Of a stretch of DNA of 64,000 nucleotides, positions 27,567-36,054 are shown one piece after another. The stretch comes from Sphingomonas prati (GTDB lineage Bacteria > Pseudomonadota > Alphaproteobacteria > Sphingomonadales > Sphingomonadaceae). Under the pieces are notes generated by a model. The model was not told the DNA's origin. It worked only from the letters and a program-made list of their open reading frames with translations, and ran no database searches. Location: assembly GCF_014643515.1 (NCBI RefSeq), contig NZ_BMJP01000006.1, positions 1-64,000 of the forward strand, written 5' to 3'. Made by a program: the position numbers and the translations under genes. Position 1 is the first letter of the stretch. The number at the start of each line of letters is the position of its first letter.

Positions 27567-27635
27567 ATCCCGGACTCGATCCGGGATCCCGCTTCTTCCT
27601 CAACCGGCAAGCGGGACCCCGGATCAAGCCCGGGG
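27567..27635. repeat. Pair of REP-like palindromes
   Basis: ATCCCGGA...TCCGGGAT at 27567-27587 and CCCCGG...CCGGGG at 27617-27635, flanked by CCGTC and GACGG. This is the common proteobacterial CCCGGATC type intergenic repeat between convergent cysK and the lyase gene. The second palindrome runs into the 3' end of the lyase gene. Confidence 0.65.
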
Positions 27636-28493
27636 CGACGGTTGAGTAGGTTCGTCCCGAGCGTCCAACATCGCCACCACATCGAGCAGCGCCCGCGCCT
27701 CGCCCAGATGCAACCGCTCCACCATCCGCCCATCCACGCGGATCACCCCGACACCCTCCTGCCCGTCGAACGCGTCGACAATGCGCCGAGCCCAAGCCAC
27801 CTCATCCGCCGCCGGACTATACGCCGCGTTGCACGCCGCGATCTGCGACGGATGGATCAACGTCTTGCCATCGAACCCCAGCGCCGCCCCCTGAGCGCAT
27901 TGCCGCGCCAGCCCGTCCGCGTCGTCGATCGCGTTATGCACCCCGTCGAGCACCACCAGCCCGAACGCCCGCGCGGCCGCCACCGTCATCGCCAGCATGC
28001 CGCCAAACGCCGTCCGCTCCGTATCCAGCCGCGCCCGCATCTCCTTCGCCAGGTCGTTCGTCCCCAACACCAGCGCGCCCAGCCCCGGTGCGGACGCGAT
28101 CGCCTCCAGCCGCAGCACCGACCTCGCCGTCTCGACCATCGCCCACAACGCAACCCCGTCCACCACTTGGCCGCGATAGGCGGCGACATCATCCGCCCCA
28201 TCCACCTTCGACACCAGCACCGCATCCGGCCTGACCGCCGCCAGCGCATCGAGATCATCCGCCCCCCACGGCGTCCCCAGCCCGTTCACCCGAACCACCA
28301 GTTCGCGTGCGCCGAACCCGCCGTCGCGCACCGCCGCCACTGCCTGCGCCCGCGCCGCAACCTTCGCCTCGGGCGCCACCGCATCCTCCAGGTCAAGGAT
28401 CACCACGTCGCACGGCAACCTGCGCGCCTTCTCGATCGCGCGCGCATTGGATGCGGGCAGGTACAGCGCACTGCGGCGTGGACGGACGATCAT
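27624..28493 (-). CDS. CitE-like CoA ester lyase (HpcH/HpaI family)
   Basis: A 289-residue TIM-barrel lyase related to the citrate lyase beta subunit and malyl-CoA lyase. Landmarks: RSALYLPASNARAIEKARRLPCDVVILDLEDAV at the N-terminus, where the DLEDAV acid residues help bind Mg; MVETARSV with the metal-ligand Glu; and LGTNDLAKEM. It ends without a fused partner, so it is a stand-alone CitE-like protein; the substrate, possibly a malyl- or citramalyl-CoA, cannot be decided. ATG at 28493 chosen because it opens the family N-terminus. Confidence 0.86.
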   Translation of the reverse strand: MIVRPRRSALYLPASNARAIEKARRLPCDVVILDLEDAVAPEAKVAARAQAVAAVRDGGFGARELVVRVNGLGTPWGADDLDALAAVRPDAVLVSKVDGADDVAAYRGQVVDGVALWAMVETARSVLRLEAIASAPGLGALVLGTNDLAKEMRARLDTERTAFGGMLAMTVAAARAFGLVVLDGVHNAIDDADGLARQCAQGAALGFDGKTLIHPSQIAACNAAYSPAADEVAWARRIVDAFDGQEGVGVIRVDGRMVERLHLGEARALLDVVAMLDARDEPTQPSPRA

Positions 28494-28570
28494 CAGGACC
28501 TCGCTTCTCGAATGACCATCGCCTAACCCGGCCGTCCCGACGCGGCAATCCGCCGCCCCCGAAAGCCCCG

Positions 28571-29461
28571 ATGCCCCCACGCCGCTTCACCCGTTTCGCC
28601 GCGTTCGACTGGTCCGGCCGCGCCATCGCCCGCCCGCCCGGCATCACGCTGGCGGAATGCAGCACGGGCGACGCCGCCCCCATCCTGATCGCCCCCGACC
28701 GCGGCTGGTCGCGCCCCGCCGCGCTCGACTGGCTGCTCGCCCAGGCCGAGGCCAAGACCGACCTGCTCGTCGGCATCGATTTCTCTCCCGCGCTGCCGCA
28801 CGCGGACGAGGGCGCCTACTTCCCCGACTGGTCCGAAACCCCGTCGGACGCCCGCGGTCTCTGGGCGCTCGTCGATCAACTCTGCGCCGCCGAACCGCAC
28901 CTCTCGGCGTCGACCTTCACCAACCATACCGAAACCGCCCGCCACTTCCGTCATCGCGCGGGCGGCATGACATCCGTGGGTGACCGGTTCGAGGGCAGCA
29001 TGGGCCGCCTCCGCGTCGTCGAACGCCGCTGCCGCGCGCTCAAACTCGGCAACGCGGTCAGCTGCTTCAACCTGATCGGCGCGTCGCAGGTCGGCAAATC
29101 CAGCCTCACCGGCATGCGCCTGCTCCACGCGCTCGCCGGCCGCGTCCCGATCTGGCCGTTCGACGCGGTCCCCGCCCACGGCCCGCTGATCGTCGAGATC
29201 TACACCACCATCGCCGCCCGCGCCGCTGGCCTCACCGGCAGCCGCACTAAGCTCCGCGACGGCCCCACGCTCGACACGGCACTCCCCAACCTCGACACCA
29301 AACCCCACACCACGCTCGCGCGCTACGACGACCACGCCACCGACGCACTGCTCAGCGCCGCCTGGCTCCGCCACGTCTCACAAGACGCCACCCTCTGGAC
29401 CCCCGCCGGCCTCGACCAGGCGCTCGCCGCCACGGAGGGCTGGACCTTCGGCATCCCCTAA
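28571..29461 (+). CDS. RNase H-fold protein, DUF429-like
   Basis: A 296-residue cytosolic protein of unassigned function. It has a possible RNase H-fold nuclease pattern: an Asp strand near the start (FAAFDWSGRA, about residue 13), a second strand DLLVGIDFSPALPHADEG, and a C-terminal ARYDDHATDALLSAAWLRH in which acidic residues recur on a helix, as in DUF429 predicted nucleases. The assignment is by pattern only. It is divergent from the CitE-like gene and lies directly before tRNA-Thr. Confidence 0.72.
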   Translation: MPPRRFTRFAAFDWSGRAIARPPGITLAECSTGDAAPILIAPDRGWSRPAALDWLLAQAEAKTDLLVGIDFSPALPHADEGAYFPDWSETPSDARGLWALVDQLCAAEPHLSASTFTNHTETARHFRHRAGGMTSVGDRFEGSMGRLRVVERRCRALKLGNAVSCFNLIGASQVGKSSLTGMRLLHALAGRVPIWPFDAVPAHGPLIVEIYTTIAARAAGLTGSRTKLRDGPTLDTALPNLDTKPHTTLARYDDHATDALLSAAWLRHVSQDATLWTPAGLDQALAATEGWTFGIP

Positions 29462-29509
29462 CCGCTCCCTCTTGCCGCGAACGCGCGCGCAAGGCATGGA
29501 TGCGCCGTG

Positions 29510-29585
29510 GCCGGGTTAGCTCAGCTGGTAGAGCAACCGCCTTGTAAGCGGTAGGTCGTCGGTTCGAGTCCGACACTCGGCACCA
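29510..29585 (+). tRNA. tRNA-Thr (anticodon UGU)
   Basis: A complete cloverleaf. Acceptor GCCGGGT pairs with ACTCGGC (one G-T pair). The D-arm TAGCTCAGCTGGTAGAGCA, the anticodon stem ACCGC/GCGGT with a CTTGTAA loop (anticodon TGT, Thr codon ACA) and the T-arm GTTCGAGTC are all present. The discriminator A is followed by an encoded CCA at 29583-29585. It separates a core-like block from the accessory stretch on its right. Confidence 0.97.
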
Positions 29586-29670
29586 CCACCCGCGACATCG
29601 CCAGCAGATTAAGTCAGCCACGAACGGCGGACTAAATCCTGGCATCCGGCGCCGACCGCCCGGAAACCTG

Positions 29671-29710
29671 GACCGGGACCGGGACCGGGACCGGGACCGG
29701 GACCGGGACC
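29671..29710. repeat. Hexanucleotide tandem repeat (GACCGG)n
   Basis: Six perfect GACCGG copies plus a partial one in tandem, in the gap between tRNA-Thr and the glycan operon. A 6-base unit would keep any reading frame, but no gene is seen here; a variable spacer upstream of the operon at 29835 is possible. Confidence 0.85.
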
Positions 29711-29834
29711 GACAGGCCGAACCCGCGGGTGGGGATCGCACCAGCGCTCCGAAGGTTTTGCCTTGGTGCAGATGGTGAAGCAGCTATGAGTACCCCACCC
29801 CCATCGTTTGCATTTCCTCCGGCAGAGCGATTTC

Positions 29835-30764
29835 ATGAACCAAGTTTCCGTTGTTACCCTCGGCAGGGGGCGTCCCGACCATCTCGTCAACGTTGTCCAC
29901 GGCCTGATGCGGCAGACACTGCCGCCGACCGAGCTGATCGTCGCCGTCATGCAGGACGAACTCTACGTGCTGCCGGACGCGCCGTTTCCCGTCCGCCAGA
30001 TCCAGATCGTCGCCGATACCCTGCCCCTGGCGGCGGCGCGCAACGCCGCCGCGGTGGCCGCGACGGGCGACATCATCGTCTTCCTCGACATGGACTGCAT
30101 CCCCACCCCGACGCTGATCGCCGACTATGCTGGCTTCTTCGAAACGTTCGAAGGGTTGCTAATGGGCGAGGTCCTGTACCTGCCGGGCGACACCGCCGTC
30201 GGGGAACTGTCCTACGAACGGTTCGCGGAGGTTGCGGTCAAGCACTCCGACCGTCGCGGCCCGCCGGCGCACGGCATCGAGATCTGCAACGACTATCGCT
30301 GCTTCTGGTCGCTGAACTTCGCGATGCGGCGCGCGACCTTCCTTGGCCTTGGCGGCTTTGACGAGCGCTATGTCGGCTACGGCGGCGAGGACACGGATTT
30401 CGGCAAGGCGCTGGCCGAAGCCGGCATCCCGATCGCGTGGATCAAGGGCGGCCTCGCCTATCACCAATATCATCCCCACCACATGCCACCGGTCCATCAT
30501 CTCGACAGCGTGGTGCGCAATGCTGAACTGTTCGAAACCAAATGGGGCTACCGGACCATGGACCATTGGCTCCATGCGTTCCGCCTTATGGGCCTGATCG
30601 ATCTGGCGCCGGGTCGACCAATCCGCATCCTGCGCCGGCCGGATGCCGCAGATCTGGCACTCACCGGCCAGCAGAGCCACCAGCCCTATGCCAATACGGC
30701 GGTCGTCATTCGCCTGCTGGAGGCGCGCCTGGCGGCAACCCGGGAAGTCGCGGCGGCCGAGTGA
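29835..30764 (+). CDS. GT2-family glycosyltransferase
   Basis: A 309-residue GT-A enzyme. The N-terminus has VSVVTLGRGRPDHLVNVVHGLMRQ, the metal-binding D-x-D is in VFLDMDCIPTP near residue 90-100, and the C-terminal half has LGGFDERYVGYGGEDTDFGKALAEAG, which matches the galactosyltransferase-like C-terminal motif (GGEDTDF). It is likely to add a hexose to a surface glycan. The ATG at 29835 is chosen; an upstream TTG at 29808 is less likely. Its stop overlaps the next gene's GTG (GTGA), starting a four-gene translationally coupled unit. Confidence 0.85.
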   Translation: MNQVSVVTLGRGRPDHLVNVVHGLMRQTLPPTELIVAVMQDELYVLPDAPFPVRQIQIVADTLPLAAARNAAAVAATGDIIVFLDMDCIPTPTLIADYAGFFETFEGLLMGEVLYLPGDTAVGELSYERFAEVAVKHSDRRGPPAHGIEICNDYRCFWSLNFAMRRATFLGLGGFDERYVGYGGEDTDFGKALAEAGIPIAWIKGGLAYHQYHPHHMPPVHHLDSVVRNAELFETKWGYRTMDHWLHAFRLMGLIDLAPGRPIRILRRPDAADLALTGQQSHQPYANTAVVIRLLEARLAATREVAAAE

Positions 30765-31834
30765 AGATCGCGGTCCTCTGTCATGTCCGCCAGCCGATCG
30801 CCCAGCCCTTCGCCGGCGGAATGGAGTCGCAATGCTGGCATCTGGCGGCGGGTCTCCAGGCGCGCGGCCATGACGTCGTGCTGTTCGCCTCGGGGGATAG
30901 CGACCCGCGGTTCGCGATCGATGCCGTCGTGCCCGAACATTATGAGCGGACCTTCCCCGGCGCCGAACATCGCGGCTTCGCACCGCTGATTGCCTACCTG
31001 GACAGCGCCTATGCCACCGCATGCGACCGGATCGCCGCCGGTGGCTTCGACGTCGTCCACAACAACAGTTTGCACCGCTTCCCGCTCGCCCCTCAGCCGA
31101 CGGCGGCGGTCCCCACCGTCACCTCGTTGCACGTCCCGCCCTATGACGCGCTGCGCTGGTTCGTGCAGTCCGGCGTCGTGCCCGGTCATCGGCTGACGGT
31201 AACGTCACAGGCGCAACTTTCCGCATGGTGGCCCGACGGGGCGCCGGCCGAAGCGTCGATCCTCTACAACGGCATCGATCCCGACGCTTGGCCGTTCGTG
31301 GCGCAGGGCAACGGCAGCGCGGTCTGGTGCGGACGCATGACGATGGACAAGGGCCCCCACCTCGCCGCGCAGGCCGCGCGGCTGGCGGGTGTCCCGCTCA
31401 ACTTGTTCGGGCCGATTGAGGATCATGATTACTGGGCAACCGCGGTCGAACCGCTGCTCGGTGGCGACATCCGGTACGGCGGCCATCTGGACGCCACCGG
31501 CCTCGCCGCGGCGATCGGTCGGGCCTCGGTGTTCGTCTTCACGCCGTGCTGGGACGAACCGTTCGGCCTCGTCGCGGTCGAGGCCATGGCGTGCGGCGTG
31601 CCGGTGGCGGCATTCGACCGGGGCGCCGTGCGCGAGATCGTCGGCGGAACCGGCCGGTTCGCCCCGCCCCTAGACGTCCCCGCCCTCGCCCAGGCTATCG
31701 TCGCCGCGCGGCACACCCCCCGCAGACCGCAACGCGCCCGCGTCGAGGCGCTCTTTACGCGCAATCGCTGGCTCGACCGGTGCGAGTCCCTGTACCGCGA
31801 CCTCATCGCCGCCCGGTCGGCCAAGGTCGCATGA
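30761..31834 (+). CDS. GT4-family glycosyltransferase
   Basis: A 357-residue GT-B enzyme starting at GTG. The glycine-rich N-terminal loop is QPFAGGMESQCWHLAAGLQARGHDV, and the second half shows AVWCGRMTMDKGPHLAAQAARLAGV. A nucleotide-sugar motif is in FVFTPCWDEPFGLVAVEAMACGVPVAAF, including the E-P-F-G-x(3)-E pattern of GT4. Probable mannosyl-, glucosyl- or rhamnosyltransferase; sugar unknown. Coupled upstream (GTGA) and downstream (ATGA). Confidence 0.87.
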   Translation: MKIAVLCHVRQPIAQPFAGGMESQCWHLAAGLQARGHDVVLFASGDSDPRFAIDAVVPEHYERTFPGAEHRGFAPLIAYLDSAYATACDRIAAGGFDVVHNNSLHRFPLAPQPTAAVPTVTSLHVPPYDALRWFVQSGVVPGHRLTVTSQAQLSAWWPDGAPAEASILYNGIDPDAWPFVAQGNGSAVWCGRMTMDKGPHLAAQAARLAGVPLNLFGPIEDHDYWATAVEPLLGGDIRYGGHLDATGLAAAIGRASVFVFTPCWDEPFGLVAVEAMACGVPVAAFDRGAVREIVGGTGRFAPPLDVPALAQAIVAARHTPRRPQRARVEALFTRNRWLDRCESLYRDLIAARSAKVA

Positions 31835-32763
31835 CGCCGGCGGACCCGATAGCCGCGCAGCAAGCCGCACTCGGCGCGCTGTATCGTACGCATGTCGCGC
31901 CCGGTTCGCGGTATGCGCTGGTCGATTTTCCCGACCACGCCAATGTCGGCGACAGCGCGATCTGGCTCGGCGAACTCACGATGCTGCGACAAGTGACCGG
32001 GCACGACCCCTGCTACGTGTCCACCTGGCACGATTTCGACGCCGACGCCTTTCGCCGCGCCTGTCCCGACGGCACGCTTTTCCTGCACGGTGGCGGCAAC
32101 CTCGGCGATATTTGGGTCCATCACCAGCAGTTCCGCGAGCATATCCTGTCCACGATCCGCGACCGCCCGATCGTGCAGCTGCCGCAATCGATCCATTTCC
32201 GCGACCCCGCGCGGGCCGACCGCTTCGCCGCGCTGGCCGGCGCCCATCCCGATTTTGTCCTCTACGCCCGCGACCGACGTAGCCTTGAATTCGCCCGACA
32301 ACATCTCGCCTGCCCGTCGCAGCTCGCCCCGGACTCGGCCTATGCGCTGGGCCGGCAAGCGCGGGGGGCACCGATTTGCGACCTGCTGATGCTCATGCGC
32401 ACCGACGATGAGCGGCGGGGATATGCCGTGCCGCCGACGTCCGACGCGACCGTCGTCGACTGGCTCGAAGACCGCCCAGGGCTCCCGCCCGGCGTCGACC
32501 CCGCGGCGCGCGAAGCCCAGGCGACCGCGCGGGTCGACCGCGGCTTCCGCCTGCTCGCACAAGGCCGCGTCGTCGTGACGGACCGGCTCCACGGCCACAT
32601 TCTCGCCGATCTGCTCGGCATCCCGCACGTCGCGCTCGACAATGATTACGGCAAGGTCGCCGCTTATCTGGACGCGTGGCCGGCATCGTCCGCGCTGGTG
32701 AGGACCGCAACGACGATGGATCAGGCGCTGGATCTCGCCGGGCGGTTCGGCCGCGTCGCGTGA
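31831..32763 (+). CDS. Polysaccharide pyruvyl transferase family protein
   Basis: A 310-residue protein of the polysaccharide pyruvyltransferase superfamily, whose members transfer pyruvate from PEP to form ketal decorations on sugars, giving negative charge. Landmarks: FPDHANVGDSAIWLGELTML near residue 30, FLHGGGNLGDIW, PIVQLPQSIHF, then VVTDRLHGHILADLLGIPHVALDNDYGK near the C-terminus, where the Arg/His pair RLHGH is typical. ATGA overlap with the upstream GT4 and GTGA with the downstream GT2 show a single coupled operon. Confidence 0.85.
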   Translation: MTPADPIAAQQAALGALYRTHVAPGSRYALVDFPDHANVGDSAIWLGELTMLRQVTGHDPCYVSTWHDFDADAFRRACPDGTLFLHGGGNLGDIWVHHQQFREHILSTIRDRPIVQLPQSIHFRDPARADRFAALAGAHPDFVLYARDRRSLEFARQHLACPSQLAPDSAYALGRQARGAPICDLLMLMRTDDERRGYAVPPTSDATVVDWLEDRPGLPPGVDPAAREAQATARVDRGFRLLAQGRVVVTDRLHGHILADLLGIPHVALDNDYGKVAAYLDAWPASSALVRTATTMDQALDLAGRFGRVA

Positions 32764-33725
32764 CGGACGGCCCCGTCGACGTCAGCCTGCTGATCTGTAC
32801 GCGCAACCGCGCGCCGTCGATCGCCGCGACGCTCGCCTCCGTCACCCGGGCCGCAGCATACGTCGCCGACACAATCTCCATCGAGGTGATCCTCGTCGAC
32901 AATGGTTCGACCGATGATACGCCGTCACGGTTGAGGCAGTGGCAGGCGGCTCAGCCCTTTCCGGTTCGCCTTGTCTCCGAACCACGTCCGGGCCTTGCCC
33001 GCGCCCGCAACACGGGGCTGGCCGCGTACCAGGGCCGCATCGTCGCCATGACGGACGACGACTGCACCGTTCACGCGAACTATTTCGCCGCGCTCGTGGC
33101 CGCGTTCGCCCGCGAGGCTGGCCCCGCAATCATCGGTGGCCGCATCCTGCTCGGCAATCCGGCCGATCTGCCGGTGACGATCAAGCTTGAGGATCACCCG
33201 ATGGTGGCACCGTCGGGCGGCTTTCCGGGGGGCTTCGTCATGGGAGCGAACCTGGCGTTCGATGCCCGGGTCCTGACGTCAGTCGGACGGTTCGACGAAC
33301 GGTTCGGCGCCGGGGCGCCGTTCGTCGCCGCCGAGGATACGGACTATCTGTTCAGGGCGAGCCGGCTGGGGATCGCCCTGCTCTACGATCCCGCGATCGT
33401 CGTCGATCATCATCACGGTCGCCGCCGTATCGCGGATGAAAACATCCTGCTCGCGGGCTACAGTTTCGGCGATGGCGCGTTGTACGCCAAATACGCGTTC
33501 AGTAACGCGCGGTCCGCTCGCGCAATCCTGGCCGACATCTTCGACCTTCGCCTCGACATCACCCGCCCGGTTACGACACATGCCGGAATAAAATACTTCT
33601 ACTGTTTTCGCCTCCGCCACAAGGCACGCGGGTTTGGGTATTTCTGGCTGAGGACCCTACAATCGACCATGTCTCGAACCGCACAACGTCACGGACGATC
33701 CCGAACAATCAGATCAGATCATTAG
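32760..33725 (+). CDS. GT2-family glycosyltransferase
   Basis: A 321-residue GT-A enzyme. It shows the classical N-terminus DVSLLICTRNRAPSIAATLASV, VILVDNGSTDDTPSRL, the DxD-like TDDDCT in IVAMTDDDCTVHANYF near residue 100, and a later GAPFVAAEDTDYLFRASRLG acceptor/base motif. A basic, aromatic C-terminus (FYCFRLRHKARGFGYFWLR) suggests membrane association. It closes the four-gene operon: no flippase, polymerase or sugar-nucleotide synthesis gene is adjacent. GTG start at 32760. Confidence 0.86.
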   Translation: MTDGPVDVSLLICTRNRAPSIAATLASVTRAAAYVADTISIEVILVDNGSTDDTPSRLRQWQAAQPFPVRLVSEPRPGLARARNTGLAAYQGRIVAMTDDDCTVHANYFAALVAAFAREAGPAIIGGRILLGNPADLPVTIKLEDHPMVAPSGGFPGGFVMGANLAFDARVLTSVGRFDERFGAGAPFVAAEDTDYLFRASRLGIALLYDPAIVVDHHHGRRRIADENILLAGYSFGDGALYAKYAFSNARSARAILADIFDLRLDITRPVTTHAGIKYFYCFRLRHKARGFGYFWLRTLQSTMSRTAQRHGRSRTIRSDH

Positions 33726-33852
33726 ATTTCCTGGTACGCTGTAACCTCAACGGAACAACCAAACGCAATATCATCCGAGAAAGCCTCCTCGGGACGCCAG
33801 CAAGCAACCGAACAACCTGCGTCGGCAGCCAAAGCCAGCACTCCTCAGACCG

Positions 33853-34041
33853 TTAGCCGGCGGCAAGCCACGCATCGCTGCACATCAGGATGAGTTCACG
33901 TCTGGCCGCCGGCTCTGCAAAATGCGCCTCGGCGACCGACCGCTCCTGCGCCGGCAAGCGACGTATGATGTCCGAGACACTGCGACATTGACCAGACCGT
34001 GCCAGATCAAATGCCAGTTCAATCGCGGAAATTGTCGTCAT
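33853..34041 (-). CDS. Small helical protein, 62 aa (putative)
   Basis: A short predicted protein beginning MTTISAIELAFDLARSGQCRS, mostly helical, and ending ILMCSDAWLAAG. The ATG at 34041 has GGGGAG about 5 bases upstream on the same strand, which supports translation. No known family is recognised; codon use is compatible with a gene but the length gives limited evidence. It may be transcribed alone, downstream of the lipoprotein at 34231-34974. Confidence 0.5.
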   Translation of the reverse strand: MTTISAIELAFDLARSGQCRSVSDIIRRLPAQERSVAEAHFAEPAARRELILMCSDAWLAAG

Positions 34042-34230
34042 TGCGCTCCCCGAGCGGGGTGCGATACCCCGCAACGTCCGTCGTGATATCGGTTTTGTCC
34101 GATACCGCCAATCGACGATGGTGGACACCGCCGAACTCTGGTCAAGATCGACCGATCTTGGCGTGCGGCGATCACGTGACCGGCGAATGCCTCCCTCGAC
34201 GGCCCTCACCAGCCACAGTCCCGCGTTCGC

Positions 34231-34974
34231 CTACATTGGCGGCGTGATGCCGTCTTTGCCGATCGCGACGGACTTGGCGCCTTCCTTGCCGGCGGTCATG
34301 ACGGCGAACACCCTCTGGCCCTTGGCGAGTACCGCGCGGGTTGTCGGCTCGAACCGAACGACCGGTATGTTGGCGGGCACCACGACCTGAGCCTTCCCGC
34401 CTTTGTAGGAAATCGTCAGCTTGGTTTCGCCCGGCGCCGCCGCGCCTCCTGTCACGGTGCCGTTCGTCATCGTGGATTGCTGATCGACCGTTCCGTTGGT
34501 CATCGCGCTTTGCTGATCGACCGTACCATTCGTCATGGAACTCGAACCGTTCGTGCCGCCGCCGGCGGAAGCGACCACTCCCGGAACGTCCCAGGGATAA
34601 TGCCCCTCCCCGGTACCCCGCATCGCCTCGGGAAAGATGACCAGTTCGACGGCGCGCAGTGCATCATCCGGCCCGGTCGTCGCGGTGCCGATGAAATCGC
34701 CGTTCTTCAATTCCGACAGGCTCGAATTCACGACCCAGGCAAAGCCTGTCGTCGCATCCACCGGCACGCTGACCGACTGCCCGTCATAGGTCCGGACCGT
34801 CAACGCCTTTGCGTCGATTGCTTCAACGACACCGCGAACCCGCGTGACGGCCGGTGTCGTGCTCGCCGTAGCGCTGGAATTGCTGTCAGCAGGCTGCGTC
34901 CCGCCACACCCGCCCAGCACGGCGATCATTCCACTCAGCAAGGCCAGCTTGAGGATCCTCGTCGTGTTCGTCAT
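34231..34974 (-). CDS. Putative lipoprotein with decapeptide repeats
   Basis: A 247-residue lipoprotein: signal peptide to Cys23 in VLGGC (lipobox LGGC), then a Ser/Thr-rich linker. A beta-rich domain (TRVRGVVEAIDAKALTVRTYDGQSVSVPV) resembles DUF5666-type domains. A central part carries an imperfect tandem repeat of MTNGTVDQQS (three copies, residues about 145-172), followed by a second beta segment ending TPPM. Function unknown; probably outer-membrane or periplasmic. The repeat is in frame so copy number could vary without breaking the gene. Confidence 0.75.
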   Translation of the reverse strand: MTNTTRILKLALLSGMIAVLGGCGGTQPADSNSSATASTTPAVTRVRGVVEAIDAKALTVRTYDGQSVSVPVDATTGFAWVVNSSLSELKNGDFIGTATTGPDDALRAVELVIFPEAMRGTGEGHYPWDVPGVVASAGGGTNGSSSMTNGTVDQQSAMTNGTVDQQSTMTNGTVTGGAAAPGETKLTISYKGGKAQVVVPANIPVVRFEPTTRAVLAKGQRVFAVMTAGKEGAKSVAIGKDGITPPM

Positions 34975-35493
34975 CGTTTCAGATCCTTCAAGACTGACTG
35001 TTCATCGACAGAACGGTGCGAACATTACGCAGCAGTACGGACATCGGCACCGTCGTACCCGCCAAACGTCCAATGGGGATCGCGGGTCCGTTGCTGACGC
35101 GGTGCCGCCTGCCGCAACCCTTCGATCAGCCGGTTCAGGACACGCCCGCTATGTGCGGCGCCGCCCTCGCCCGGCGCAAGGCACGGGCGCGGATCCGGAC
35201 CGCCTCCACTCCACGCGAAGCATGACCTGCGTGATCTACGATCCGCCCAGTCTTCGGACGATCCCGCCTCGCAGGACGCGTGTTCAGTCCTGACGAACGC
35301 AGCAAGCAGGCTCTGCAACGTGAAGACCTGTAGCCGCACCCGCCGCACTCTCGCCCCGTCAGAACAACGCCTCGATACAGCTACAGCCCCATGCCTCGCG
35401 CTGTGAGGTAGGCTGCCAAGCGGAGCGCAAGAGGCTCAGCCCTTCGCTCGCGACACAAAAACAGGGATGAAAACTATGCCACGAGCCATTGCG
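34975..35493. other. Gap of about 520 bases without recognisable gene
   Basis: Between the lipoprotein start and the Lrp-family regulator region. The open frames on both strands lack ribosome binding sites and family features. It should hold the promoters for both divergent genes, but no convincing -35/-10 pair can be named. Confidence 0.5.
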
Positions 35494-35513
35494 TGTTTCA
35501 TATTTATGAAACA
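35494..35513. promoter_or_regulatory. Palindromic operator candidate upstream of Lrp-family gene
   Basis: TGTTTCAT and ATGAAACA form a perfect 8-bp inverted repeat around ATTT, in an AT-rich patch inside a GC-rich region, 46 bases before the inferred TTG start of the Lrp/AsnC regulator at 35560. Size and AT-rich centre resemble Lrp/AsnC binding sites, so autoregulation is likely. It could also serve the TonB-dependent receptor gene further right. Confidence 0.62.
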
Positions 35514-35559
35514 GTCTTCGCACGTGCAGCAAAGGATTCTTGCGCTACAGGGGGCTGTT

Positions 35560-36054
35560 TTGAACGATTCCACTCTCCATGACCTTGATCGAACCGACTA
35601 CCGCTTGTTGCGGGAAATTGTCGAAGACGGCCGGATTTCGGATGTGACGCTGGGCGAGCGGGTTCACCTGTCGAGTACCGCCGCATCGCGTCGGCGCAAG
35701 ATCCTGGAGGAACGCGGCATGGTGCCGCACTATACCGCCAGTCTGGATCTCAACCGGCTTGGTCTTGGGATCGTGGTCCATGTTTCGATCGAACTACAGT
35801 CGCAGGCGGAACATCTGCTCAATGAATTCGAAGCGGCGGTCATCAAATGCCCGTCGATGAGTTATTGCAGCTTCGTTTCTGGCGACACGGATTTCATGAT
35901 GATCGTGCACGTCCGCTCATTCGAGGACTACGACCGCGTCTACCGCAGCGAGATTTCGACCCTGCCACACGTCGCCAAGATCCGCAGCAGCTTCGTCATG
36001 CGGCGAGTCGCCGATCGCATGGTACCGCCGGCGCTTTTCCAAGGCCGTACATAA
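35560..36054 (+). CDS. Lrp/AsnC-family transcriptional regulator
   Basis: A 164-residue regulator from the TTG at 35560, preceded by AGGGGG (35549-35554). The helix-turn-helix lies at about residues 10-55: LDRTDYRLLREIVEDGR, then VTLGERVHLSSTAASRRRKI. A C-terminal RAM ligand domain follows (IVVHVSIELQSQAEHLL, SYCSFVSGDTDFMMIVHV). In-frame ATGs at 35467 and 35476 would extend it across the palindrome at 35494, making them less likely. It points toward the receptor/M20 genes and probably controls them in response to an amino acid; this is an inference from position. Confidence 0.82.
   Translation: MNDSTLHDLDRTDYRLLREIVEDGRISDVTLGERVHLSSTAASRRRKILEERGMVPHYTASLDLNRLGLGIVVHVSIELQSQAEHLLNEFEAAVIKCPSMSYCSFVSGDTDFMMIVHVRSFEDYDRVYRSEISTLPHVAKIRSSFVMRRVADRMVPPALFQGRT

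Noticed and set aside
29352-29741. Reverse-strand frame containing VSDSNRRPTAYKAVALPAELTR
   Set aside because: This is the familiar artefact of translating a tRNA gene and its edge in antisense; tRNA-Thr explains it.
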